Source: Nematopogon swammerdamellus
Taxonomy: Eukaryota; Arthropoda; Insecta; Lepidoptera; Adelidae
Length of the DNA stretch: 64,000 nucleotides
Reading direction: 5' to 3'
Assembly: GCA_946902875.1 (NCBI GenBank)
Contig: OX336345.1
Location: 3,255,395 to 3,319,394 of the forward strand
The translations under genes were made by a program, and so were the position numbers. Within the stretch, counting starts at the first letter, position 1. Each line of letters begins with the position of its first letter. Positions 42,901-48,166 of the stretch are shown here, piece by piece. The notes under the pieces are model-generated. The model was not told the DNA's origin. It was given only the letters and a program-made list of their open reading frames with translations, and ran no database searches.

Positions 42901-45843
42901 TTGAAAATTTTACAGAATATGTGTTATTATGGCCGATATAACAACAAATAATAAAAATAAGAAAAAGTAAAAAATTAACGAGGGGTCCCATAGAAGAAAC
43001 TAAAAAGTGCATGCGCCATCTACCGAAAAGAGTGTGAAGCATTTTAACTAATATGCAGCATTTCATAAACACGCCATAGATGGCGTTAGTGGCGCTGACC
43101 ATGACATGGCGATACGGAACCCTCAGTCGGAGCATGGGCTTTGGCCCCTCTGACTCATCCATAACGGATTAAATAATATTTTTTTAAGTTTCACAAACAG
43201 AATCAGTTTTCTAAAAAAATAATAAAAAATTTCCACCAGAAATGTAACACGGTGTATAAGCAGGCACCGTGGATTTGTCAATACAGGCTTACTTTACAGA
43301 AACATTCACAAAATCATATTCAGATTTCAGTGCCAGCTTTATACCTATACACGGGCGAGCTGTATCCGACACTCGGCCGAAACGTGGGTGTGGGAGGGTG
43401 CTCCATGTTCGCGCGGATCGGCTCCATGCTGTCTCCAATGCTTGTGTCCCTAGAGCACATAGCAACCTGGCTTCCGCTGGCAACACTCGCGATCTGCACA
43501 GTGTTGCAAGCGAGCATGGTCTTGCCGTTGCCGGAGACGAAAGGATGCTCACTTCCCGACACACTCGAGCAGGCGGAACAATTTGACAAGTATGAGCTTC
43601 TTTCACTGTATGGGTTTTTTAGGGTTCCGTATACGTACGGGACCCTATTACTAAGCCTACGTCGTCTGTCCGTCTGCTCTACCTTTAAATGGCTATATCT
43701 GTTGAACCGTAATGTGTATCCGGTTGACATTTTCACAGAATATTGTCTTATTATGGCGGGTATACTAACAAATAATAAAAAATAAAAAAAAGTAAAAAAT
43801 TAAGGGGGGTACATACAAAAAAAACGTGTTTTTTCAATGTTTTCTTGTTTTTGCTCTATCGTAAAAACGGTAATACATATAAGCGTCAAACTTGGTGTGA
43901 TTATAGTGCAAACTCTAACATAAAACATCAAATAAAAGTGAAGAAAAAAAACCAAAGAGGTACTGCACCCTCGGTGCGCAAGCCGAACTCACATTTTGGC
44001 CGGTATTTAACCGCTCAGGTGTCGGTGTCGTGTGTCTGTCCGTTTCAAAGTGCGGTCTGTCTGTTGTCTGACAGTCGCTGGTTGCGAGAATTTCTAAAAA
44101 TTAAAAAAATTTTCCCTTCCGCACTGAAAAACATCAAATCCAAAACAGATCAAGACTGCTCAATGTGGACAGTGAGGAAGGAAGGTGTGGATCTAAGCTT
44201 ACGATGGCTTCACCGAACATATCCGGGCCCATCGGCAGTAGAGGAGGGTATTAATCGAGGCCGGGACTAGCGAGTGGCCACTCTAAATTTCCCGCGCATG
44301 CTTCACGTTTCGGCTCGCTGCAAGCCCTCGTCAGCTAGTCTGCGTTGACTAGGACGCGGGGAAACCACCAGTCCCGCTCTCGACCTCCCTCTCTCTACCT
44401 ATCCATATTCTGTAGGATGCTTCCAGTGACGTTTTCGAAGCTCTCTCCATATATGAGCTTAGCGTCGATCTTGGGAGCCCTAGATTCTTGAAGAGACTGT
44501 AGAGCGACTTCGCTGGTAGTCCCCTTGCTCCGACTTCCACAGCGAAGAGATCAGTCTTGAATCCGTTTCTCACAATCCGGTCTACTAAGTTGCAGTACTT
44601 GTTAAGTTTTATCCAAAATTCGTCCACGTATAGAAGATCTGTGTAAAGGTCGTCAGGCTCAAGTATCACATTAGGATCTACTCAGCCTAATGTTTAGTGT
44701 TCAACCTATTACTTGTATTACTTAGTTAATTGATATTATTCGTATGTATGCTTCCAACATTTCTAACTGTAATAAAATTATGTACCTACCTACTTGTAAG
44801 ACTTGCAAACCAGTAGCGGCTTCCAGAAGGTCAACTTTGTGAAACCTGGAGCCAATAAGCTGCCCAAAGATAAACCTTCTTCAATTTTGGGAGCAGCAAA
44901 GGATTGGGAATTGTTGATGGACACACATGAGAAGCATTACCAAATGCCTTCGGAAATCTGTACCACAGCATTAAGACTGGATATACTCATATTCTCAAAA
45001 GCGACGAAGCATGTAGTACTTGTTGAACTTACAGTTCCATGGGAAAGTAACATACCGAGGGACCACAACATCAAACTTAACAAGTACTGCAACTTAGTAG
45101 ACCGGATTGTGAGAAACGGATTCAAGACTGATCTCTTCGCTGTGGAAGTCGGAGCAAGAGGACTACCAGCGAAGTCGCTCTACAGTCTCTTCAAGAATCT
45201 AGGGCTCCCAAGATCGACGCTAAGCTCATATATGGAGAGAGCTTCGAAAACGTCACTGGAAGCATCCTACAGTATATGGATAGGTAGAGAGAGGGAGGTC
45301 GAGAGCGGGACTGGTGGTTTCCCCGCGTCCTAGTCAACGCAGACTAGCTGACGAGGGCTTGAAGCGAGCCGAAACGTGAAGCATGCGCGGGAAATTTAGA
45401 GTGGCCACTCGCTAGTCCCGGCCTCGATTAATACCCTCCTCTACTGCCGATGGGCCCGGATATGTTCGGTGAAGCCATCGCAAGCTTAGATCCACACCTT
45501 CCTTTCTTTGAGTGTGTCGCCAGTCTAAAAAAAATCTTGAGATGTGTCGCAGAGGAAAAAAGTTTGAGAACCCCTGCCCTAAGGGATAAGTTCTCTACGC
45601 CTCTACTACATGGCACTGTATTCTAGATCAAATGCACGTTGGATATGTTCAGGAAGCAGTTTAAGGCAAAAAAGTTTGTTTATAATGTATTTCTTGCATT
45701 TAAGACTCATGTGCACATTCACATGATCAGTTCTTCAAAAAACTGTAAAGAATAACTTCTTTTTTTCCAGGCAATACTCTATAAACTACAGGAAAGAAAA
45801 GAAACGCGCGCAAAGTCAAAAGAGAAATAAAATTGATGAATAA
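30949..45843 (+). CDS. SLC22-type organic cation transporter (Orct-like)
   Basis: Plasma-membrane major facilitator superfamily transporter of organic ions. Proposed exons: 30949-30961, 33997-34235, 35818-35997, 37465-37695, 39535-39754, 40981-41146, 42510-42786, 43324-43589, 45771-45843. They total 1665 bases, 554 codons plus TAA, with matching phases, a usual length for SLC22. Visible: first transmembrane segment (WQLRISVLMALLKLPLAWYQ), a large Cys-containing extracellular loop with an NST glycosylation site and ACPGFLYDNSTF, the MFS signature GVLADKYGRKKP between helices 2 and 3, the family motif PESPRWLLAMGR before the central loop, and YTGELYPTLGRN before helix 11. The tail is short and basic. 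The substrate cannot be inferred. Exons 2-9 are secure; exon 1 is a proposal. Introns are full of SINE, hAT and R2-like insertions. Confidence 0.88.
31078..31250 (+). pseudogene. LINE-J 3' end fragment
   Basis: [20 protein letters not shown] then NVHGRR-stop and an A-run at 31247-31261; 5' truncated. Confidence 0.8.
31350..31736 (-). repeat. SINE-A1 copy, complete, minus strand
   Basis: Starts with the T-run at 31347-31360 and ends with the complement of GCCTCGATAGCTCAGTGG at 31717-31736. Contains the full tRNA-like and 5S-like head. It forms a large inverted pair with 32078-32470. Confidence 0.88.
31818..31874. repeat. Perfect palindrome, two 28-base arms with 1-base spacer
   Basis: Left arm 31818-31845 is exactly complementary to right arm 31847-31874 (ATGTCCACTGTCGTC and onward). 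It lies between two oppositely oriented SINE-A1 copies. Confidence 0.9.
32078..32470 (+). repeat. SINE-A1 copy, complete, plus strand
   Basis: Best reference copy. A box GATAGCTCAGTGGTGCAG at about 32089; 5S-like block GTTAAGCAACGCTGGGTGCG at 32127 with GTACTTGGATGGGTGACCGC at about 32151; B-box-like GAGGTTCGGATTCCTC at about 32190; body with CGCCCGGGTTGGTACAACCG; tail CAGTTTCCATAAAAAA. Confidence 0.88.
32581..32966 (+). repeat. Repeat C copy
   Basis: AACCGGCCAAGTGCCATGTC at the left, CGCCATCTATGGCGTG, ACAGACAGACAGACAGACGG and the terminal CGGAACTCTAAAAA. Confidence 0.75.
33077..33430 (+). repeat. Repeat C relative, diverged
   Basis: AAAAAACCGGCCGGTGATCC, GAGGGTTCCGTACCAC, TGAAAATTTCAACC and GACAGACAGACAA; less like the other copies. 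Confidence 0.55.
33505..33779 (+). repeat. SINE-A2 copy
   Basis: Begins within the head (CCCGTGTATGTCGTAAAAGG) and continues to CAGCATCAATAAAAAA. The tail resembles the copy at 27407. Confidence 0.8.
33997..34235 (+). CDS. SLC22 exon 2: N-terminus, TM1, start of extracellular loop
   Basis: Acceptor atacttcag, donor CCT/gtaaat. Encodes TSSQKSSSTNTTEDFTSRVI, GDFGSWQLRISVLMALLKLP and WCEKPKSF through ICKP; phase 1 in, phase 0 out. Confidence 0.88.
34290..35135. repeat. Interrupted inverted repeat (family F) carrying SINE and LINE pieces
   Basis: Sequence at 34379-34505 (ACAGCACAACACCGACCACC ... GCAGCAAGTAAGGCACGAAG) is complementary, imperfectly, to 34996-35131. Between the arms lie a SINE-A2 head pair (34545-34680) and a LINE-J end (34705-34988). 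The outer part CCGACAGTCGGGGTAAGCAG near 34325 also occurs at 37340-37430 and 59209-59270. Confidence 0.65.
34705..34988 (+). pseudogene. LINE-J 3' end fragment with frameshifts
   Basis: Contains the CTGCAGATCTTTTCTCTACA, AACTCTGGAACGCTCTCCCT and CGAATG-like CCATGGGCGTCGTT blocks of LINE-J and ends GTCGCGCTCTTAATAAAAAA. Confidence 0.75.
35225..35580 (-). repeat. SINE-A2 copy, complete, minus strand
   Basis: T-run at 35214-35233, body, then head ending GGGGCTATTCTTTTAAAGTA near 35563. Small internal duplications (CCTACACTACAACATCC; two CCCGG blocks near 35430-35460). Confidence 0.8.
35763..35811 (+). repeat. LINE tail fragment abutting SLC22 exon 3
   Basis: TTGTGTGTTCTTTATCGCGA then AAATAAATATCTGAATCTGA, aligning with 409-456. 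The exon starts at 35818, so the acceptor tctatag is joined directly to the repeat and has almost no pyrimidine tract. Confidence 0.5.
35818..35997 (+). CDS. SLC22 exon 3: extracellular loop
   Basis: Acceptor aatctatag, donor CAG/gtattc; 60 codons, phase 0 at both ends. Encodes KTEEYPCLIYDPQMLRSM, ACPGFLYDNSTF and SEWDLVCSRRWLVQ, all typical of the first SLC22 loop and helix 2 entry. Confidence 0.92.
36037..36227. repeat. About 80-bp inverted repeat (foldback MITE)
   Basis: Arms 36037-36114 and 36148-36227 are nearly complementary (CCTAATCACGAGATTTAACC ...); one arm has an extra GCTAC-type repeat. It starts 39 bases after the SLC22 exon 3 donor. Confidence 0.85.
36283..36665 (+). repeat. SINE-B copy, complete (tRNA-headed)
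   Basis: tRNA-like head with A box TTGGCCGAGTGG and B box GAGGTTCGAATCC, resembling Leu/Ser tRNA genes, then an unrelated body (GACTGGGTTGGCACCACC, AGTCTCCGGTATGGCACC). Other SINE-B pieces: 10207, 39105, 43118, 59460. The acceptor stem and anticodon arm do not fold as a proper tRNA, so it is not called as a tRNA gene. Confidence 0.75.
36730..37064. other. SLC22 intron, nothing recognised
   Basis: Preceded by a short SINE-A piece (36667-36728, minus). AT-rich with a (TA)n run near 36832-36860. Confidence 0.35.
37065..37262 (+). repeat. Short dispersed element ending in a GCGGAGCCGCGGGC block
   Basis: Starts TAATAAAATCCAACGTCTGC, has CTGTCTGAGTGTCTGTCTGT and GAACCACTGAACCGATTTTA, and ends GCGGGCGGAGCCGCGGGCAC. 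The same ends occur on the large element at 52391-56250. Confidence 0.6.
37465..37695 (+). CDS. SLC22 exon 4: TM2-TM4 with MFS signature
   Basis: Acceptor tttttttttag, donor GAG/gtgagc; 77 codons. Encodes LSQIVLMWGILVGNMVFGVL, ADKYGRKKPLMTAI and RFVLALASGGITTISFVICM. DKYGRKK is the conserved loop motif of the superfamily. Confidence 0.95.
37713..38177. mobile_element. TA-flanked MITE with CAGG(C/G)TGTTGTAACGGCC termini
   Basis: Left CAGGCTGTTGTAACGGCC, right GGCCGTTACAACACCCCG, flanked by TA. Sits 18 bases after the exon 4 donor. A second, diverged copy starts at 63823 and runs out of the window. Confidence 0.75.
38330..38475 (+). repeat. LINE 3' tail
   Basis: CACCCAAAGGTTGACTGGAA, ATGTCCGCCTTTGCGCAC and a final AATAAAGAGTTTATTCTATT. 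The complementary sequence is at 39225-39360, another copy in the opposite orientation. Confidence 0.55.
38700..38970 (-). repeat. Repeat C copy
   Basis: TTAGGTTTCCGTATCGCGTA, CTGTCTGTCTGTCCGTCCGA, then CGAGTCCGACTCGCACTTGG; lacks the GCCATCTAC middle block. Confidence 0.75.
39105..39205 (+). repeat. SINE-B copy, short internally deleted form
   Basis: The tRNA-like head GGTGGCCGAGTGGTTTGGGC with GAGGTTCGAATCCGGTCGGC, joined directly to the final ACATACCGGATAACATAAAA of SINE-B. Confidence 0.75.
39215..39475 (-). repeat. LINE 3' tail, minus strand
   Basis: TAGATAGATAGATAGA simple tail, then TTCTTTATTGCTCC and GTCAACCTTTGGATG, complementary to the tail at 38330-38475. Confidence 0.55.
39535..39754 (+). 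CDS. SLC22 exon 5: TM5-TM6
   Basis: Acceptor tatttcag, donor ATCG/gtaagg. Encodes IVSGKYRTIIPIMYQIPFGC, LTLASITATYVCYIWF and PESPRWLLAMGRTDEAI; phase 0 in, phase 1 out. Confidence 0.94.
39787..40135 (+). repeat. Dispersed element beginning TTTTTAACCGACTTCAAAAA
   Basis: A type I recall as very common in Lepidoptera: TTAACCGACTTCAAAAAAAG at one end, GAATGAACCGATTTTGAAAA inside, ACCGACCGCCTTCAAATCTA at the other. The class (Helitron-like or SINE-like) cannot be decided here. Confidence 0.55.
40349..40790 (+). repeat. SINE-A1 copy, 5' truncated and interrupted
   Basis: Starts in the 5S-like block (GCCAGTACTTGGATGGGTGA), has the B-box-like GTGGTTTGGATTCCAC, is interrupted at about 40425-40545 by a LINE-tail piece (TTTATTTATTAGAAAACAGA), and resumes with the body to CTGTTCCCATAAAAAA. 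Confidence 0.8.
40981..41146 (+). CDS. SLC22 exon 6: central cytoplasmic loop
   Basis: Acceptor taaattctag, donor TG/gtaagt. Encodes AILKKAAANNHRDVEISHET, then GFLAFMRHKNLRLKTILLSA; phase 1 in, phase 2 out. Confidence 0.9.
41248..41400 (-). pseudogene. LINE-J 3' end fragment, cut by hAT element
   Basis: Complement of the NVHGRR region and the SLGSFKRGVN-like region of LINE-J; stops where a hAT element begins at 41401. Confidence 0.75.
41401..41879. mobile_element. hAT-type non-autonomous element with 8-bp target duplication
   Basis: Termini CAGGGGCGCCGAC and complement GTCGGCGCCTATG; the octamer AATCTCGC is present at 41393-41400 and 41880-41887. Interior has no transposase. Inserted into a LINE-J end. 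Confidence 0.85.
42100..42458 (+). repeat. SINE-A1 copy
   Basis: Head partly rearranged; GCGGATGGGTGACAGGTCGA and GGTTCGGATTCCACG are recognisable, then the full body and tail CAGTTTCCATAAAAAA. Ends 52 bases before the next exon. Confidence 0.8.
42510..42786 (+). CDS. SLC22 exon 7: TM7-TM10
   Basis: Acceptor atttttacag, donor GCA/gtgagt. Encodes LCTGMSFYAFSQYMGQIAEN, GGIISTPGSIVCVFIVKNFG and GLGLAGMA; phase 2 in, phase 0 out. Confidence 0.93.
42809..43125 (-). repeat. Repeat C copy
   Basis: TTAGGGTTCCGTATCCGGTA at the left, CGCCATCTACCGAAAAGAG and GATACGGAACCCTCAG at the right; followed directly by a SINE-B end (43125-43175). Confidence 0.8.
43324..43589 (+). CDS. SLC22 exon 8: TM11-TM12
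   Basis: Acceptor catattcag, donor AA/gtatga. Encodes ISVPALYLYTGELYPTLGRN, MFARIGSMLSPMLVSLEHIA and LPLPETKGCSLPDTLEQAEQ; phase 0 in, phase 2 out. An alternative AG 7 bases downstream would shift frame. Confidence 0.92.
43618..44005 (-). repeat. Repeat C copy, long
   Basis: TTAGGGTTCCGTATACGTAC at the left, GACATTTTCACAGAATATTG, then CCTCGGTGCGCAAGCCGAAC and TTTTGGCCGG at the right. Includes an extra AAAACGTGTTTTTTCAATG block. Confidence 0.7.
44180..44610 (-). mobile_element. R2-like element, 5'-truncated copy, minus strand
   Basis: Complement of the last about 430 bases of the element at 1200-4665, from [17 protein letters not shown] to the end at CCACACCTTCC (44180 side). Nearly identical to the full copy. 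5' truncation at this point is typical of target-primed reverse transcription. Confidence 0.9.
44807..45502 (+). mobile_element. R2-like element, 5'-truncated copy, plus strand
   Basis: Last about 700 bases of the same element: [20 protein letters not shown] through the endonuclease (a Pro-to-Leu change turns RPDIL into RLDIL, altering the PD motif) to the 3' end at 45502. A 6-base deletion relative to the full copy at about 44871. Otherwise only a few differences. It lies back to back with the minus-strand copy. Confidence 0.9.
45771..45843 (+). CDS. SLC22 last coding exon
   Basis: Acceptor tttttttccag. Encodes (K)QYSINYRKEKKRAQSQKRNK and IDE, stop TAA 45841-45843. A short basic cytosolic tail; completes the 554-codon frame. 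Confidence 0.85.
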
Positions 45844-46003
45844 CGAAGAATAAACCGCTCTTAAAAGCTCTCCGTTCTGAATTAAGTGCACACTTTAGGC
45901 AAAAGATGAGATAGATTTAAATACTTTCAAGACTGATGGAAGTGGTGTGTCAAGAATGTGTGAAGGTCCTAATTTTATAAGATTTATTTTGTTTTATATG
46001 TGA

Positions 46004-46009
46004 AATAAA
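46004..46009 (+). terminator. Candidate SLC22 poly(A) signal
   Basis: AATAAA 160 bases after the stop codon. Confidence 0.5.
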
Positions 46010-46444
46010 TATTACTAATCACATTTACGTGGTAATCTTTATTTGGCAATTTAAAAAACTTAACTACTATTATTAATGAATTTATTCACAAACCGGTTTT
46101 TGTTTTTTTTTAACTTATAAAATTGGCTAGAAAAAGATATGCTGGGGGAATGTCTGCTTGGACTTGGGACTTAAATTATTTATACACTGGACAAACGAAG
46201 GTGAAAAATTTACAAGATATACATCTTGGAGGATAAATATTCCTTCACTTTTATAATCTTAAAAATAGAATGATAAACAAAATGCATTAGGTACCTAAAT
46301 ACTTTGGTGAGCATACATTGTTATCTATGGCTGATAACATTTAATTCTTGTGACTTGATAGATTCATGACTACTAAAATGAATATAAATGCATACAAACA
46401 ACACACCAATGTCCTTATTACTCAATTTAACATACAGATATTCT

Positions 46445-46852
46445 ATATTATCTTACGAAGTCCGTTTGGCTATGAATGTTGTCAGGAGTGCACATGCAAA
46501 TTTATTTATATTTTTATGCAAAGCACGACATATGGCGCGCGCCAGACTAACGCAAAGGTGTAGTCCGACGGCGCCCACGGGCATTCGGATATTTACGGGG
46601 GCTACGAATACCATGTCGGCCGGCTAGGTGCACCTTCACATTATGTTTGAAGGATCCCAGACTGTACATTAGAGGAAAGGATGCAGGTGGGAGCGCATTC
46701 CACATGTTGGCAACCCTGTATTAGTGTGCGTAACCACGACAGCACTCAGTCACGATCGCGACGCGGTCCACGCACGCAACACACACAAGCGCGCTCATCA
46801 GTACACCTCACTACTACAACCAGAGCCAAACGGACTTCGTGAGATAGAACAT
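46445..46852. mobile_element. MITE-like inverted repeat enclosing a LINE-J end
   Basis: TTACGAAGTCCGTTTGGCT near 46452 and its complement AGCCAAACGGACTTCGTGAG near 46823 form the termini. A diverged LINE-J end (minus strand, 46515-46725) and a GC-rich stretch lie between them. Confidence 0.5.
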
Positions 46853-46927
46853 CTGGTACAGTCATATAATTGCAGAAATATATAAAAAAATAATTGCGTA
46901 TGTACATACTCACAATCCAAAAATTTA

Positions 46928-48166
46928 CTAATCACTCTTTTTATCCTTCTGCTTACTCCTTATCGTTTCGATCCTGTGGAGCATGGTGGGATGCGAGTGG
47001 TACCACGCCGAATACATTTTATCGTAAATTGGATAATCCAGGTTGTCCTTGCCTAGCTTGATGAGAGAAGAGCACAGTTGGTCACCGTACTTGAGCGAGA
47101 CGGCGAACTCGTCCGCTTCGAACTCAAACTTCCTGGAGAGCGCAGTCATGAAGAAGGATAGAATAGAGTTGTAGGGCGCCAGGATCATCTGAAGAACCAC
47201 TATGAGACCGATCAACACCGGCTCACTACCGGCCGGCAAGCCGAGCGCTGTGTACAGCAGTGAGTACTTAAACAGAAATCCGAAAGCGCTGAACAGAAGA
47301 AACAGGTTGATTTCCGTCAACACAATAGACTTGTAGATGTGACTGCAGCTCCAATGGCCGAGCTCGTGAGCGAGGACGCCCAATATCTCTCTTTCCGTAC
47401 ATCCAGTCGTCGTTCCCTTCTCTTCAGAGTATTTCTCGATCAGCGTATCAAACAAGACGATGCGCTTCGCACCGAACATACCGCTGAAGTACGCGTTGCT
47501 GTGAGCGGAGCGCTTCGACCCCTCCACGATGTAGATCTGCGACAGCGGGAAGCGAAGCGTCGAGGCCAAGTCCTCGATTCCTGTCCGGAGCGTTCCCTCT
47601 GGTAGCGGCGTGAACTTGTCGAACAGCGGAGCGATGACCGACGGATATATCGTCAACAGGATCAACGTCGCAACAGTTGTGAACAGCCACAGCCACACGA
47701 CGAACATGTTGCCTCCGATCATGATGATGTAGATGGCGATGGAAGCGATCGGCAATGATATTACCAAGCCGACGACGAACGACTTCATCTGATCTTTGAT
47801 GAAGAAGTCAACAGTTTGTTTATTGAACCCGTGCTTCTGTTCCAGGACGAACGTGCCGTAGATTGAAAATGGAATGTTGGCGACGAAATTGAACATACTG
47901 AGAATTGTTAAGAATATACAACTTATCAGTATCTCATTTCCCTTGCCGACGTTAAAGGACTCTGCTAATTCCTCCGACATGTTCCACACGTAGGATATCC
48001 AGCCGAAACAGAGTATCGCTGTGGTGATTAGGTTCCCGTAGAGCTCCTTCACGATCCTGAACTTCAGCTTGTCCATGGCGTAGAGGCGAGCTTTCTTGAA
48101 CGATTCATCGTTCAGCATTTCCTTGAGGTCGTCCGGGATGGTTTTGTTGGTGCGGCATATTTTCAA
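46928..48166 (-). CDS. Ste24: Ste24 exon 2
   Basis: Minus strand. Acceptor ctccatttcag read just above 48166; first codon is TTG (Leu) inside the protein, not a start. Contains all catalytic motifs and the stop at 46928-46930. Confidence 0.96.
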   Translation of the reverse strand: MKICRTNKTIPDDLKEMLNDESFKKARLYAMDKLKFRIVKELYGNLITTAILCFGWISYVWNMSEELAESFNVGKGNEILISCIFLTILSMFNFVANIPFSIYGTFVLEQKHGFNKQTVDFFIKDQMKSFVVGLVISLPIASIAIYIIMIGGNMFVVWLWLFTTVATLILLTIYPSVIAPLFDKFTPLPEGTLRTGIEDLASTLRFPLSQIYIVEGSKRSAHSNAYFSGMFGAKRIVLFDTLIEKYSEEKGTTTGCTEREILGVLAHELGHWSCSHIYKSIVLTEINLFLLFSAFGFLFKYSLLYTALGLPAGSEPVLIGLIVVLQMILAPYNSILSFFMTALSRKFEFEADEFAVSLKYGDQLCSSLIKLGKDNLDYPIYDKMYSAWYHSHPTMLHRIETIRSKQKDKKSD

